In this document: positions 54,452-63,596 of the stretch, one piece after another
How positions within the stretch are numbered: position 1 is the first letter of the stretch
Layout of the letters: each line of letters begins with the position of its first letter
NCBI RefSeq assembly: GCF_016756315.1
Contig: NZ_AP024235.1
Location: 2,728,001 to 2,792,000 of the forward strand
Direction of reading: 5' to 3'
Origin: Alteromonas sp. KC3
Lineage (GTDB): Bacteria > Pseudomonadota > Gammaproteobacteria > Enterobacterales > Alteromonadaceae
Length of the DNA: 64,000 nt
Program-made: the position numbers and the translations under genes
The notes under the pieces: model-generated
Database searches by the model: none
What the model was told of the DNA's origin: nothing
The model's input: only the letters and a program-made list of their open reading frames with translations

Positions 54452-56035
54452 ATGAATCGTAACTGGAAAGTGGCATGCACCGCAGTTGCTTTTGCGGTAT
54501 CAGCTGGGCTGCAAGCCTCAGTGTTACCCGAGCATCAAACCAATAGCGCTTGGTTCACAGACGCGCAAACAAAAATTACGCAGAAATTAGCAACCAATAA
54601 TAAATTTAAAGCCAAAAACGTTATTCTTTTTGTCGGTGATGGTATGGGGATCTCAACCCTTACTTCAGCGCGAATTCACAAAGGTCAGCTTGCGGGTAAC
54701 CCTGGTGAAGAAGGTTACTTGAGCTTCGAAACTTTCCCTCACACTGCTCTGGTAAAAACCTATAACGTAGATGCGCAAACACCAGACTCAGCGGGCACAA
54801 TGACTGCGATGATGTCTGGTCTTAAGACTGACGTAGGCGTAATTGGTGTTGATGAAGACATTGAGCGCGGGAATTGCGCAACCGTTGCGGGTAACGAAGT
54901 TATTACAGCTCTAGAGCTTGCTGAAATTAAAGGCTTGTCAACGGGAGTTGTTTCTACAGCACGTATAACTCACGCAACACCTGCTGCAACTTACGCAAAA
55001 TCAGCCGACCGTAACTGGGAAGATGTTTCAGACATGCCTGAAGAAGCAGTAACTGGCGGCTGTAAAGATATTGCTGACCAGCTAGTGAACTTTGAAAGCT
55101 ACCTTGAACAGCGTTACACAGGCGTAGATGTAGATGGCATAGAAGTCGTAATGGGTGGAGGCCGTCGTCACTTCCTTCCTAAAGACGAAGCATTTAACAG
55201 TCCAGATGCACAAAGCGATGTAGAAGGCGATCGTACCGACTCTCGCGACCTCACAGCTGAATGGCAAGACATGTACGAAAACGGCGTGTATATCTACGAC
55301 CAAGCCGGTTTCGATGCAATTGACACTGAAACCACAGAGCGTGTTTTTGGTTTGTTTAACGAATCTCACATGCAATACGAAGCTGACCGCGCTAATGACA
55401 TTGCTGGTGAACCGTCAGTAGCCGAAATGACCGAAGCCGCTATCAACATTCTTGATAACAACGAAAACGGTTTTTTCCTTATGGTTGAATCTGGCCGTAT
55501 TGACCATGCGCACCACGCTGGTAATGCTGCCGGTGCACTTACCGATACCCTAGCGTTTGAACAAGCAGTAATGGCTGCGGTAGAAAACACAGATCCATCA
55601 GAAACCTTAATTCTTGTTACCGCCGACCACGGTCACGTATTCACTATCGCTGGCTATCCAAAACGTGGTAACCCCATTTTAGGCAAAGTGGTGAATGTAG
55701 GCTCAGAAGAACCTGCTACTGCATCTGATGGCACACCTTATACAACACTAGGTTACACCAATGGTTTGGGCTTTCGTGATTTTGGCGACGAAACGAATTC
55801 AGACGTTACCTATGGTTTAGACAACGCAGCGGGACGCGTAGATTTAACAAATGTTGATACAACCGCACCAGGATATCACCAAGAAGCACTTATTCCGCTA
55901 AGTTCAGAAACCCACTCGGGTGAAGATATAGCGTTACATGCTACAGGACCTGGCAGCCAACTTGCGCAAGGCGTGGTAGAGCAAAATGTTGTTTTCCACT
56001 TAATTAATCAAGCGCTTGGCCTTGTGAACGAGTAA
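54452..56035 (+). CDS. phoA: alkaline phosphatase (PhoA family), exported
   Basis: 527 residues with a signal peptide (cleavage near LQA-SV). The first metal motif is VGDGMGIST, the catalytic nucleophile S113 is in TPDSAGTMTA, and TADHGH and the ETHSGED segment give the other zinc ligands. It hydrolyses phosphate monoesters in the periplasm or outside. AGGA precedes the ATG. It is followed after 13 bases by a second, longer phosphatase of the same family, and it sits behind Pho-box-like sites. The two genes share long identical stretches and are a tandem duplication. Confidence 0.93.
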   Translation: MNRNWKVACTAVAFAVSAGLQASVLPEHQTNSAWFTDAQTKITQKLATNNKFKAKNVILFVGDGMGISTLTSARIHKGQLAGNPGEEGYLSFETFPHTALVKTYNVDAQTPDSAGTMTAMMSGLKTDVGVIGVDEDIERGNCATVAGNEVITALELAEIKGLSTGVVSTARITHATPAATYAKSADRNWEDVSDMPEEAVTGGCKDIADQLVNFESYLEQRYTGVDVDGIEVVMGGGRRHFLPKDEAFNSPDAQSDVEGDRTDSRDLTAEWQDMYENGVYIYDQAGFDAIDTETTERVFGLFNESHMQYEADRANDIAGEPSVAEMTEAAINILDNNENGFFLMVESGRIDHAHHAGNAAGALTDTLAFEQAVMAAVENTDPSETLILVTADHGHVFTIAGYPKRGNPILGKVVNVGSEEPATASDGTPYTTLGYTNGLGFRDFGDETNSDVTYGLDNAAGRVDLTNVDTTAPGYHQEALIPLSSETHSGEDIALHATGPGSQLAQGVVEQNVVFHLINQALGLVNE

Positions 56036-56048
56036 GTGGAGAAGAACA

Positions 56049-57968
56049 ATGAATGTATTTAAATTAAGTGTAATTGCAGTTGCGGTAGCGGGTCTTTCTG
56101 GTTGCTTTCTTGAAGGCGATGACGGTAAAGATGGCGTAGATGGCCAAAATGGTGTTGACGGTACAAACGGCTTAACCAGTCTAACTGTACAAACTGAACT
56201 TGCTGTTGGCGATGCCAACTGCCCTAACAGCGGTCTTCGCATTGATTCTGGTGTTGATTCAGATAGCGATGGTACATTGGCAGAAGCGGAAATCACTGCA
56301 ACAAGCTATGTATGTGTACCGGGCGTAAGCAGCGTGAGTAGCAGTGAACTACTGACCAGCTTGAACAACGATTGGTTCGTGGCGGCGCAAACTGAAGTTG
56401 AAAACAATAAGCAAGTTTGGATGAATGCAACCTCAGGTAGCGCATCGGCTTCGTCAAACGTTGAGGTAGCAACGGTAAGTTCACAACAAGAACTAAACGC
56501 AATGGTTGAAAACCTTCGCGGTACAGCGAAAAACGTTATTCTTTTCGTGGGTGACGGCATGGGTGTTTCAACCGTTACTGCCGCACGCATTTTAGATGGT
56601 CAAATGAAAGGTCTGGCGGGTGAAGAAAACCAACTTAGTTTTGACCGCTTCCCATTCTCTGGACTATCAAAAACCTACAACGTTGATGCGCAAACACCTG
56701 ACTCTGCTGGCACGATGACCGCGATGATGAGTGGTATCAAAACCGATGTAGGCGTTATCGGTGTAGATGAAGATATTGAACGTGGCGATTGCAGCACGGT
56801 TGCAGGTAATGAGTTGGTAACTGCACTTGAATTGGCTGAAATCGCGGGCAAATCAACTGGGATAATTTCAACTGCACGTATCACTCATGCAACGCCTGCG
56901 GCAACCTATGCGAAATCGGCCGATCGCAACTGGGAAGACGTTTCAGATATGCCGGAAGCTGCGGTTACTGCGGGTTGCACCGATATCGCAGACCAGCTTG
57001 TTAATTTTGAAGCGAATCTAGAAGCAAACTTTGAAGGCCTTGATGTAGATGGAATCGAAGTTGTTATGGGTGGTGGACGTCGTCACTTCTTACCCAAAGA
57101 TGCCGCATTTAATAGCCCTGATGCAGCAAGCACTGTTGAAGGTGATCGTACTGATGGACGTGACCTTACGGCAGAGTGGCAAGCAATGTACACCAATGGT
57201 GTTTATGTTTACGACCAAAGTGGTTTTGATGGTATTGATACAGAAACCACAGAACGGGTATTCGCTTTGTTTAACGAATCTCACATGCAATACGCTGCAG
57301 ATCGTGAGAACGACATTGCAGGTGAACCTTCAATTGCAGAGATGACAAGTGCTGCTATAAACATCCTTGATAACAACGATGAAGGCTTCTTCTTGATGGT
57401 TGAGTCTGGACGTATTGATCACGCACACCATGCCGGTAACGCCTACGGTGCGCTGCACGATACCATTGCTTTTGCTGAAGCAATTGCTGCGGCAGACGCA
57501 CTCACCAATGATGAAGATACGCTGATTATTGTTACTGCTGACCACGGTCACGTATTTACTATCGCAGGCTACCCTAAGCGCGGTAACCCAATTTTGGGTA
57601 AAGTCGTTAACGTAGGTGCAGATGAAGCAGCGACGGCGGCAGACGGTACTCCTTATACAACGTTGGGTTATACCAATGGTTTGGGCTTTAGAAACCTAGG
57701 TGATGTTACCAACTCTGACGCCTCGTATCTTGATGGCCCTGATACTGGTCGTAAAGACATCACCGATGTCGATACCACTACACCAGGTTATCACCAAGAA
57801 GCACTTATACCACTAGGTTCTGAAACCCACTCGGGTGAAGACGTTGGTATTTATGCGAAAGGCCCTGGCGCATTCCTAGTGAATGGTACGAACGAGCAAA
57901 GTGTTATTTTCCATGTCATGGATTTTGCCGGCGACTTTGTATCAAAAGCTGAAGAAGCAATGGAATAA
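56049..57968 (+). CDS. alkaline phosphatase lipoprotein with N-terminal DUF7151-type domain
   Basis: 639 residues. The lipobox is LSGC (C19), followed by a Gly-x-Asp/Asn collagen-like stretch (GKDGVDGQNGVDGTNG). Next is a ~45-residue acidic domain with two Cys (DANCPNSG and SYVC), as in DUF7151. The phosphatase part starts near residue 140 with VGDGMGVST, the nucleophile S219 and TADHGH. The core is very similar to the phosphatase upstream. Lipid attachment should hold it at the outer membrane, while the first copy is free, so the pair may serve two places. GGAG precedes the ATG. Confidence 0.9.
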   Translation: MNVFKLSVIAVAVAGLSGCFLEGDDGKDGVDGQNGVDGTNGLTSLTVQTELAVGDANCPNSGLRIDSGVDSDSDGTLAEAEITATSYVCVPGVSSVSSSELLTSLNNDWFVAAQTEVENNKQVWMNATSGSASASSNVEVATVSSQQELNAMVENLRGTAKNVILFVGDGMGVSTVTAARILDGQMKGLAGEENQLSFDRFPFSGLSKTYNVDAQTPDSAGTMTAMMSGIKTDVGVIGVDEDIERGDCSTVAGNELVTALELAEIAGKSTGIISTARITHATPAATYAKSADRNWEDVSDMPEAAVTAGCTDIADQLVNFEANLEANFEGLDVDGIEVVMGGGRRHFLPKDAAFNSPDAASTVEGDRTDGRDLTAEWQAMYTNGVYVYDQSGFDGIDTETTERVFALFNESHMQYAADRENDIAGEPSIAEMTSAAINILDNNDEGFFLMVESGRIDHAHHAGNAYGALHDTIAFAEAIAAADALTNDEDTLIIVTADHGHVFTIAGYPKRGNPILGKVVNVGADEAATAADGTPYTTLGYTNGLGFRNLGDVTNSDASYLDGPDTGRKDITDVDTTTPGYHQEALIPLGSETHSGEDVGIYAKGPGAFLVNGTNEQSVIFHVMDFAGDFVSKAEEAME

Positions 57969-58019
57969 ACACATTCATTACGTGTTTTAGCGGTAAGTAG
58001 GCCGCACAACAGTAAGACC

Positions 58020-58047
58020 AAGGGGCAATACCAATTGCCCCTTTCCC
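58020..58047 (+). terminator. hairpin after the second phosphatase
   Basis: The stem AAGGGGCAAT / ATTGCCCCTT has a four-base loop and is followed by TTCCCTT, a weak T-run. It may end the phosphatase transcript partly and let some read-through reach the next gene, whose TTGGAG site follows at once. Confidence 0.55.
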
Positions 58048-58059
58048 TTGGAGTAATCT

Positions 58060-58797
58060 ATGAAAGCACTTATCGTTTCATTGGCGCTTTTAACCATTCA
58101 AACACTATTATTTGCTAACGCAACATCATTGTCTTGTGAAAACGACATGAAAAATCTCATGGCGACTTACAACATTAACTTTGAGCAAGTGAATAAGTTC
58201 CCTCGCACAACAAGCATGAAGCTGTGGCGTAATGACAACAAGGTAGCACACGAGTACCCCGCGACAAAAATTACAGAGTCTTGGACACTCGTGCGCAACA
58301 AGTTAATAAAACCAACCCGCTTCTTTGATGCACACGAGCGTGCCATCGAATATCAAAGCGGTGAAACCATTCACGGTGTGCGAGAAAATGACTTTTCGTA
58401 CCGCTACCAGCTTATTAGCGACACCCTTATAGAAAAAATGACGCTAACCAAAACAGACGAAAAAGGCTGTAACACAGTACAACACTATACCCTTGAACAA
58501 GGGCAAACGGTATATTCACTCTCATGGTTACCTCATCAAAAATTGATTAAGCACTTTTCGGTAGCCTCGCAGCGCAGCACGCGAACGTGGTCATTAGAAA
58601 CAGTGGATTACAACATCGATGCTGCTGCGTTTTTTGCCAAAAGAGACGCATACCAGTCAACTGACTATGCCGACATTGGCGATGATCACACCGATCCATT
58701 TTTAACAAATATGGTAAACCAAGGCTTTATTGAAGCGGGAGCTAGTGGCTACTACGACACGGATGGCCATGCTATCGGCGAAGCACATACTCATTGA
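58060..58797 (+). CDS. exported protein downstream of the phosphatases
   Basis: 245 residues with a signal peptide (cleavage near FANA-TS). The mature protein has two Cys far apart and no membrane segment. It has charged beta-rich repeats of the type F-x-Y-R-Y and ends in a His-rich tail (DTDGHAIGEAHTH), so it may bind metal. GGAG precedes the ATG. It follows the phosphatase operon by 91 bases and might be co-regulated by phosphate. I do not recognise the family. Confidence 0.65.
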   Translation: MKALIVSLALLTIQTLLFANATSLSCENDMKNLMATYNINFEQVNKFPRTTSMKLWRNDNKVAHEYPATKITESWTLVRNKLIKPTRFFDAHERAIEYQSGETIHGVRENDFSYRYQLISDTLIEKMTLTKTDEKGCNTVQHYTLEQGQTVYSLSWLPHQKLIKHFSVASQRSTRTWSLETVDYNIDAAAFFAKRDAYQSTDYADIGDDHTDPFLTNMVNQGFIEAGASGYYDTDGHAIGEAHTH

Positions 58798-58874
58798 TTT
58801 ATTGTGAGCGGTTAAATTAACTTAGTAAATGCAGTGTTTGCATACAAGAACCTGTACGTACAAACCTAAATATT

Positions 58875-58904
58875 AAGCAGCATTTAATCTTGCTGCTTTT
58901 TATT
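58875..58904 (+). terminator. terminator after the His-tailed exported protein
   Basis: An eight-base stem AAGCAGCA / TGCTGCTT has an eight-base loop and is followed by TTTTATTTTT. Confidence 0.8.
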
Positions 58905-59030
58905 TTTGTAGGCTAAACAGTTGGTAAGATGTGCGCGAATACAATGCTAAAGTTCTAAAGTTTATCACTGGCTAAAATATCTGTCTGTGGTATAAAAGAG
59001 CTTCAATGTTGCACATCACGGACGGTGTAA

Positions 59031-59645
59031 ATGACAGATATCCTTCTTTCCCCCGCTAACTTTTGGTTCAGTATTGCGCTGTGTGCAGTGCTTATCGTCC
59101 TGTTTCTCGAGCTTGTCAGTATGCTCTTTGGCATAAGCTTATTAGGTATGGGCGACGATTTAGGCGAAATGGATAGCGACAGTGTACTGGGCTCTGAATT
59201 CGCAAGTTGGCTGAACATAAATCGCGTTCCTTTTCTGGTGTGGTTAATTGTACTGTTAACCTTATTCAGCCTTGTAGGCTTCATTCTAAATGGCGTAACG
59301 TCACTACTCATATCCTCCGCGTTACCGGGGTTTATTTCTGTTCCAGTATCTTTGGTGTTGAGCTTGTTAGTGACATCAAAAACCGTATTAGTTATTGCTC
59401 ACATCCTCCCTTCTATCGAATCGAGCGCAATTAGCAGTGACGAATTTGTTGGCGCGGTTGCCGAGATCACTATTGGCCGTGCTTCACGAGGAAACCCCGC
59501 AGAAGCAAAATTTACAGATAACTATTCACAGCCTCATTTTGTGCTTGTTGAACCTTTTGAAGAAAAAGAGCTCTTTGCACAAGGCGAGCGTGTCATTCTT
59601 GTTCAAAAAAATGAACGAAGCTGGTTAGCAACGCGCTACCAATAA
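59031..59645 (+). CDS. yqiJ: YqiJ-like membrane protein, flotillin partner
   Basis: 204 residues with three membrane segments (~12-38, ~68-90 and ~100-125) and a C-terminal OB-like beta domain (VGAVAEITIGRASRGNPAEAKF and later strands). This is the YqiJ type, related to NfeD. It ends 19 bases before the flotillin gene, the same order as yqiJ-yqiK in E. coli. The pair probably forms a membrane complex that affects membrane order. Confidence 0.88.
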   Translation: MTDILLSPANFWFSIALCAVLIVLFLELVSMLFGISLLGMGDDLGEMDSDSVLGSEFASWLNINRVPFLVWLIVLLTLFSLVGFILNGVTSLLISSALPGFISVPVSLVLSLLVTSKTVLVIAHILPSIESSAISSDEFVGAVAEITIGRASRGNPAEAKFTDNYSQPHFVLVEPFEEKELFAQGERVILVQKNERSWLATRYQ

Positions 59646-59664
59646 CCTAAAAAGAGATAAAAGT

Positions 59665-61434
59665 ATGGATACTCTTCAAACATCTAGCTTGCCGTCAATA
59701 CTCTTTATTGCCGGTGCCATTGTAATAGGCCTTATTGTTATTGGGCTTATTTTTGCCAAATTGTACAAACGCGCAACAAAGGAAACTGCCTTTGTAAGAA
59801 CGGGTTTAGGCGGCGAGAAAGTCATTAAAGATGGCGGTGCACTTGTACTGCCAGTAGTGCATGAAATTATTCCGGTTAACATGAATACCTTGCGTATTGA
59901 AGTTGAGAAAATTCAAAAAGATGCGCTTATTACCAAAGACAGAATGCGCGTTGATGTAAAAGCGGACTTTTACCTGCGCGTAGCGCCTAATACCAATGGT
60001 ATTTCGATGGCCGCTCAAACGTTAGGTACTCGGACTACACGTGCAGAAGAAGTTAAAAAACTGATGGAGTCGAAGTTTGTTGACGTTCTACGCGCAGTAG
60101 CAGCAGAAATGAGCATGACAGAAATGCACGAACAGCGTGCTGATTTTGTGCAAAAAGTACAACAAAGTGTCGCTAACGATTTGGAAAAGAATGGCTTGGA
60201 GCTTGAATCAGTAAGCTTGACTGGATTTGACCAAACAGACCTACAATTTTTCAATGAAAACAACGCATTCGACGCAGAGGGTCGTGCCCGTCTTGCTAAA
60301 ATTATTGAAGAAAAGCGCAAAGAAACCAACGATATTCAACAAGAAAACCGTATTCTTATTGAACAACGTAATCTTGCTGCAGAAAAGCAGTCGCTTGAAG
60401 TGAAACGTGATGAAGAAGAAGCTCGCCTAACGCAAGAACAAGTGTTGGCATTTAAGCGCCAAGAGCAGAAAGCAGAAATTGCGAAACAGCGTGAAATGAA
60501 AGAGCGTGAAGAGCGCGAAGCTGAAATAGCGAAAAACCGCGCTATCGAAGCGGCAGAAATCGAGAAATCTCGTGAAATTGAAACTCAAGAAATTGCGAAG
60601 CGTCAGGCCCTAGAACAAGCACGTATACGCCAACAGCAAGAAGTTGAAGTATCTGAACAGGTGAAACAAATTGCCGTTGCCGTTAAGTCAGAAGAAGAGT
60701 CTGCTGCACGCGCCAAAGCGGCTGATGCCGAAAAGCAAAAAGTAGAAAAGGAAGAAGCGGTTAAAACAGCGCGCTCGGTGGCAGAAGCAGAGCGTAGAAA
60801 ACAAATTGAAGTTATTGATGCCCGCAAAGAAGCTGAGCGTGAAGCGGTAGGTATTACAGTTGAAGCACAGGCGAAGAAAGAAGCGGCAGAAAACTCTGCA
60901 GCGGCCATTTTGACCGAAGCAAAAGCATCTGCTGATGCAAAAATGCTACAAGCAGAAGCTGATGAAAAAGTATTAGCCGTTGAAGCACAAGGTAAACAGG
61001 CGCTATACGAAGCCGAAAATACGCTTAAGAATGAGCAAATTGAGCTACAAAAAGCATTGGCAATGCTTAAAGTATTGCCTGAACTTGTGGCCCAAGCGGT
61101 TAAACCTATCGAAAACATTGAAGGTATCAAGATTCTGCAAGGCTATGGCACTGGCGGCTCAGCTAACGGTGAGCACAGCGTTGCAAGTGCTGGAACGGGA
61201 CTTGCTGACCAAGTTACGCAAGCGGCCCTCAACTACCGCGCAAATGCGCCTTTAGTTGACTCCATGCTTCGCGAAGTAGGTTTGGTTGATGCAGAAAACG
61301 GTACATTGGAAGACTTGGTTACCGGCAAGAGTGACATTATTACTCGCACCACCAATGTTGCTCCTAAGCCAGTAAGCACAGAACCTATGCACTTAAACGG
61401 CAATTCATCAAAAGATGAGGCTCCTGCCGAGTAA
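59665..61434 (+). CDS. yqiK: flotillin-like SPFH protein YqiK
   Basis: 589 residues (E. coli YqiK ~553). One N-terminal membrane anchor (~10-32) is followed by an SPFH domain (~35-215, with NTLRIEVEKIQKDALITKD). A very long charged coiled coil (~215-480, Ala/Glu/Lys/Arg-rich with many KREEAE-type repeats) comes next, then a Gly/Ala-rich tail. It oligomerises in the inner membrane and marks flotillin-type microdomains. It is the second SPFH system in the window. A terminator follows at 61457-61485. Confidence 0.92.
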   Translation: MDTLQTSSLPSILFIAGAIVIGLIVIGLIFAKLYKRATKETAFVRTGLGGEKVIKDGGALVLPVVHEIIPVNMNTLRIEVEKIQKDALITKDRMRVDVKADFYLRVAPNTNGISMAAQTLGTRTTRAEEVKKLMESKFVDVLRAVAAEMSMTEMHEQRADFVQKVQQSVANDLEKNGLELESVSLTGFDQTDLQFFNENNAFDAEGRARLAKIIEEKRKETNDIQQENRILIEQRNLAAEKQSLEVKRDEEEARLTQEQVLAFKRQEQKAEIAKQREMKEREEREAEIAKNRAIEAAEIEKSREIETQEIAKRQALEQARIRQQQEVEVSEQVKQIAVAVKSEEESAARAKAADAEKQKVEKEEAVKTARSVAEAERRKQIEVIDARKEAEREAVGITVEAQAKKEAAENSAAAILTEAKASADAKMLQAEADEKVLAVEAQGKQALYEAENTLKNEQIELQKALAMLKVLPELVAQAVKPIENIEGIKILQGYGTGGSANGEHSVASAGTGLADQVTQAALNYRANAPLVDSMLREVGLVDAENGTLEDLVTGKSDIITRTTNVAPKPVSTEPMHLNGNSSKDEAPAE

Positions 61435-61456
61435 CTAAAACGCATAGTAGGAAACC

Positions 61457-61485
61457 AAGAAAGCCCCTTTTGTAGGGGCTTTCTT
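61457..61485 (+). terminator. terminator after yqiK
   Basis: A perfect 11-bp stem AAGAAAGCCCC / GGGGCTTTCTT with a seven-base loop. The leftward aspartyl protease gene ends 30 bases to the right, so it may serve both. Confidence 0.8.
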
Positions 61486-61514
61486 ATTTGGTTAAGGCGC
61501 GGGTATACATTCAA

Positions 61515-62753
61515 CTAATGCTCAGTGGAGTAACCAGCAATAGATGTAGCTTGAATAGTAAAGCAAGCGCTATCGCGCGAAATACACACCTGATGCGCAC
61601 CAGACATCGACGCAAGGTCGTTGTAGTCACTAAGCGAAATTGAAGCAGCCGCTTTCTCATCAATATGGGTTACGATGTCCCCCACCAGCAAATCAGTTTC
61701 ACTAGCAGGTAAATTTGGGAACACGTAGCGCACTACAAAATCGCCACTGCGTATTTTTCGTAACTCTAACCCCAGTAAATTGTAGTCGGTAACAAATGGC
61801 TTTTGTGGCTCTAAGTAAAACGCGTTGTTGTTGTAATCAATAACTGTTTTAAATTGGTTCATTAGCGCATTACCTAATACCCACCAGTCATCTTCATCAT
61901 CGCTTGGAATAAGATTCACCTTAACGTTATCTATCTTGATATTGCCAAGCGCTAGTTGCGGTAACGTTACTCTATCGTGTTCTACCTTACCACTTAAGCC
62001 AAAATCAGCGGCTCGCACGCGCCTTGAAGTAATACTGATGTCATTAGACTCAACATAGGCGGTACTAAGTTTTACATAGTGACGGCTGCCAGTATCAATG
62101 ATGAAGGGCTCGTTTACCCTCACAGTGTCATTAAATGCAAGCTCGCCATCTACAGAGATCTTATTTAAAAAGCTGCTCATGTCTAATCGAGTCGCCTTTT
62201 CACTGGGCTGGTAAGCGTTTTGTGACAACACAATAGTATTTGCGTTTGCGTCAAATTCCCATGTGAAATGACGCATCATATCGTGTCCTATCACGCCATC
62301 GTAAATGGCTTCATCCTCTCGCAGATAATAATGTGTCTGGGATACGGGGATCATAGCCGCTTTCATATTATCGAAATACACCCCACCTAAATCGATGCGC
62401 TCAATATCCGTTTGATAAGCTTGACTATTGCCTTCTTCGCCCCATCCAGTAAGCGCCAGGTCAAATCCGCGAGGCAAATTGAGCTGCTGAACTTTTGGGG
62501 TGTCCATTAAGATAAGAAAGCGCGCGCCTGTATCTAACAAGAATAATAGCTTCTCTCCATTAACAGTTGCATAGACGTAAGGTTTTTCCCCCGCATATTC
62601 TGCATCTAGCGTAATTTTTGACTGTGCAGTGTAAACAGGTTCAACATCGTCGTTAATCTGCATCATTCGAAGTGAGTTAAAAACATGGCAGCCAGAGAGA
62701 CTGGAACATAGCAGTGCGATACACACTATAGAGCGTTTAGTTTTATTGAACAT
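61515..62753 (-). CDS. retroviral-type aspartyl protease lipoprotein with PDZ domain
   Basis: 412 residues. The lipobox is LSGC (C22). Two aspartyl-protease halves carry LLDTGA and IIDTGS, each with the catalytic Asp of the retropepsin-like fold, so the active site is built within one chain. A C-terminal PDZ-like domain (~315-400, with VGDIVTHID) should bind peptide ends. It is expected at the outer membrane or in the periplasm. The substrate is unknown. ATG 62753 gives a compact signal peptide, and ATG 62765 is also possible. It is divergent from the ABC transporter genes. Confidence 0.85.
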   Translation of the reverse strand: MFNKTKRSIVCIALLCSSLSGCHVFNSLRMMQINDDVEPVYTAQSKITLDAEYAGEKPYVYATVNGEKLLFLLDTGARFLILMDTPKVQQLNLPRGFDLALTGWGEEGNSQAYQTDIERIDLGGVYFDNMKAAMIPVSQTHYYLREDEAIYDGVIGHDMMRHFTWEFDANANTIVLSQNAYQPSEKATRLDMSSFLNKISVDGELAFNDTVRVNEPFIIDTGSRHYVKLSTAYVESNDISITSRRVRAADFGLSGKVEHDRVTLPQLALGNIKIDNVKVNLIPSDDEDDWWVLGNALMNQFKTVIDYNNNAFYLEPQKPFVTDYNLLGLELRKIRSGDFVVRYVFPNLPASETDLLVGDIVTHIDEKAAASISLSDYNDLASMSGAHQVCISRDSACFTIQATSIAGYSTEH

Positions 62754-62897
62754 GATAATAACCATTTATTTCGTTACCGTGCCCTAACGCTACCAATTTA
62801 GCTGTGAAGCAAATGTGAAATGCCAGTATGTGTGCTTTCACATCCATTTCACGCTTACCCGTTTACCCTAACGTCAAAATTGATTGGGGTAGATATT

Positions 62898-63596
62898 ATG
62901 TCAAAGCACAACAACTCATGGATTGAACTGCGAGACGTTTCACAATCGTTTCGCGCCGAATCGCGAAACATTGTTCTGTTTAAAAATATAAATCTGTGCA
63001 TCCGACAAGGCGAGTCGTATGCCATCACTGGCCCATCAGGTTCAGGAAAGTCAAGTTTGTTGATGCTGGCTTCAGGACTTGAGACACCTACCAAAGGAAG
63101 CGTGGTAGGCTGCAGTGAAACCAAGACCTACTCCATAAATGAACTGCGTTCAGAAATTGGCTTTATTTTTCAACAATTTCACCTACTTCCTGAACTTGAT
63201 GCGCTTACAAACGTGGCCCTTCCGCTTAAACTTAGAGGCAATAAAGCGGCAACCGACATTGCTAAACAATGGCTGGAAAAAGTAGGACTAGCACACAGAT
63301 CGACTCACAAGCCTTCTCAACTGAGTGGTGGCGAGCAACAGCGTGTTGCAATAGCGCGAGCGTTAGCATTCTCGCCTAAATTTATTTTTGCTGACGAGCC
63401 TACAGGAAACTTAGACTCACAAAGTGCAAAGGAAATCGCAGATCTACTCTTTGCGTGTTGTAAAGACAATGGCGCAAGCTTGATATTGGTAACGCACAGT
63501 GGGCAGTTAGCCGATAAGGCTATGCATCAACTGCAGTTTAATGAAGGCAAATGCTCATGGAAAAATCCTTTAATACAAGGAGAGCATTGTGCGTAA
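62898..63596 (+). CDS. ABC transporter ATP-binding protein (LolD/YbbA-like)
   Basis: 232 residues. Walker A is GPSGSGKSS, signature LSGGEQQRVAIARAL, and Walker B FIFADEPTGNLD. The size and the DEPTGNLDS wording place it in the MacB/LolD/YbbA group that drives extrusion or lipoprotein-related transport. The start at 62898 is chosen because the upstream frame has no family-like residues. The permease gene begins with a GTG that overlaps the stop of this one by eight bases. Together they look like the YbbA-YbbP type of exporter. Confidence 0.9.
   Translation: MSKHNNSWIELRDVSQSFRAESRNIVLFKNINLCIRQGESYAITGPSGSGKSSLLMLASGLETPTKGSVVGCSETKTYSINELRSEIGFIFQQFHLLPELDALTNVALPLKLRGNKAATDIAKQWLEKVGLAHRSTHKPSQLSGGEQQRVAIARALAFSPKFIFADEPTGNLDSQSAKEIADLLFACCKDNGASLILVTHSGQLADKAMHQLQFNEGKCSWKNPLIQGEHCA

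Noticed and set aside
60603..61130. 175-residue Ser/Ala-rich antisense frame in yqiK
   Set aside because: It is the mirror image of the charged coiled coil of yqiK and has no start signals.
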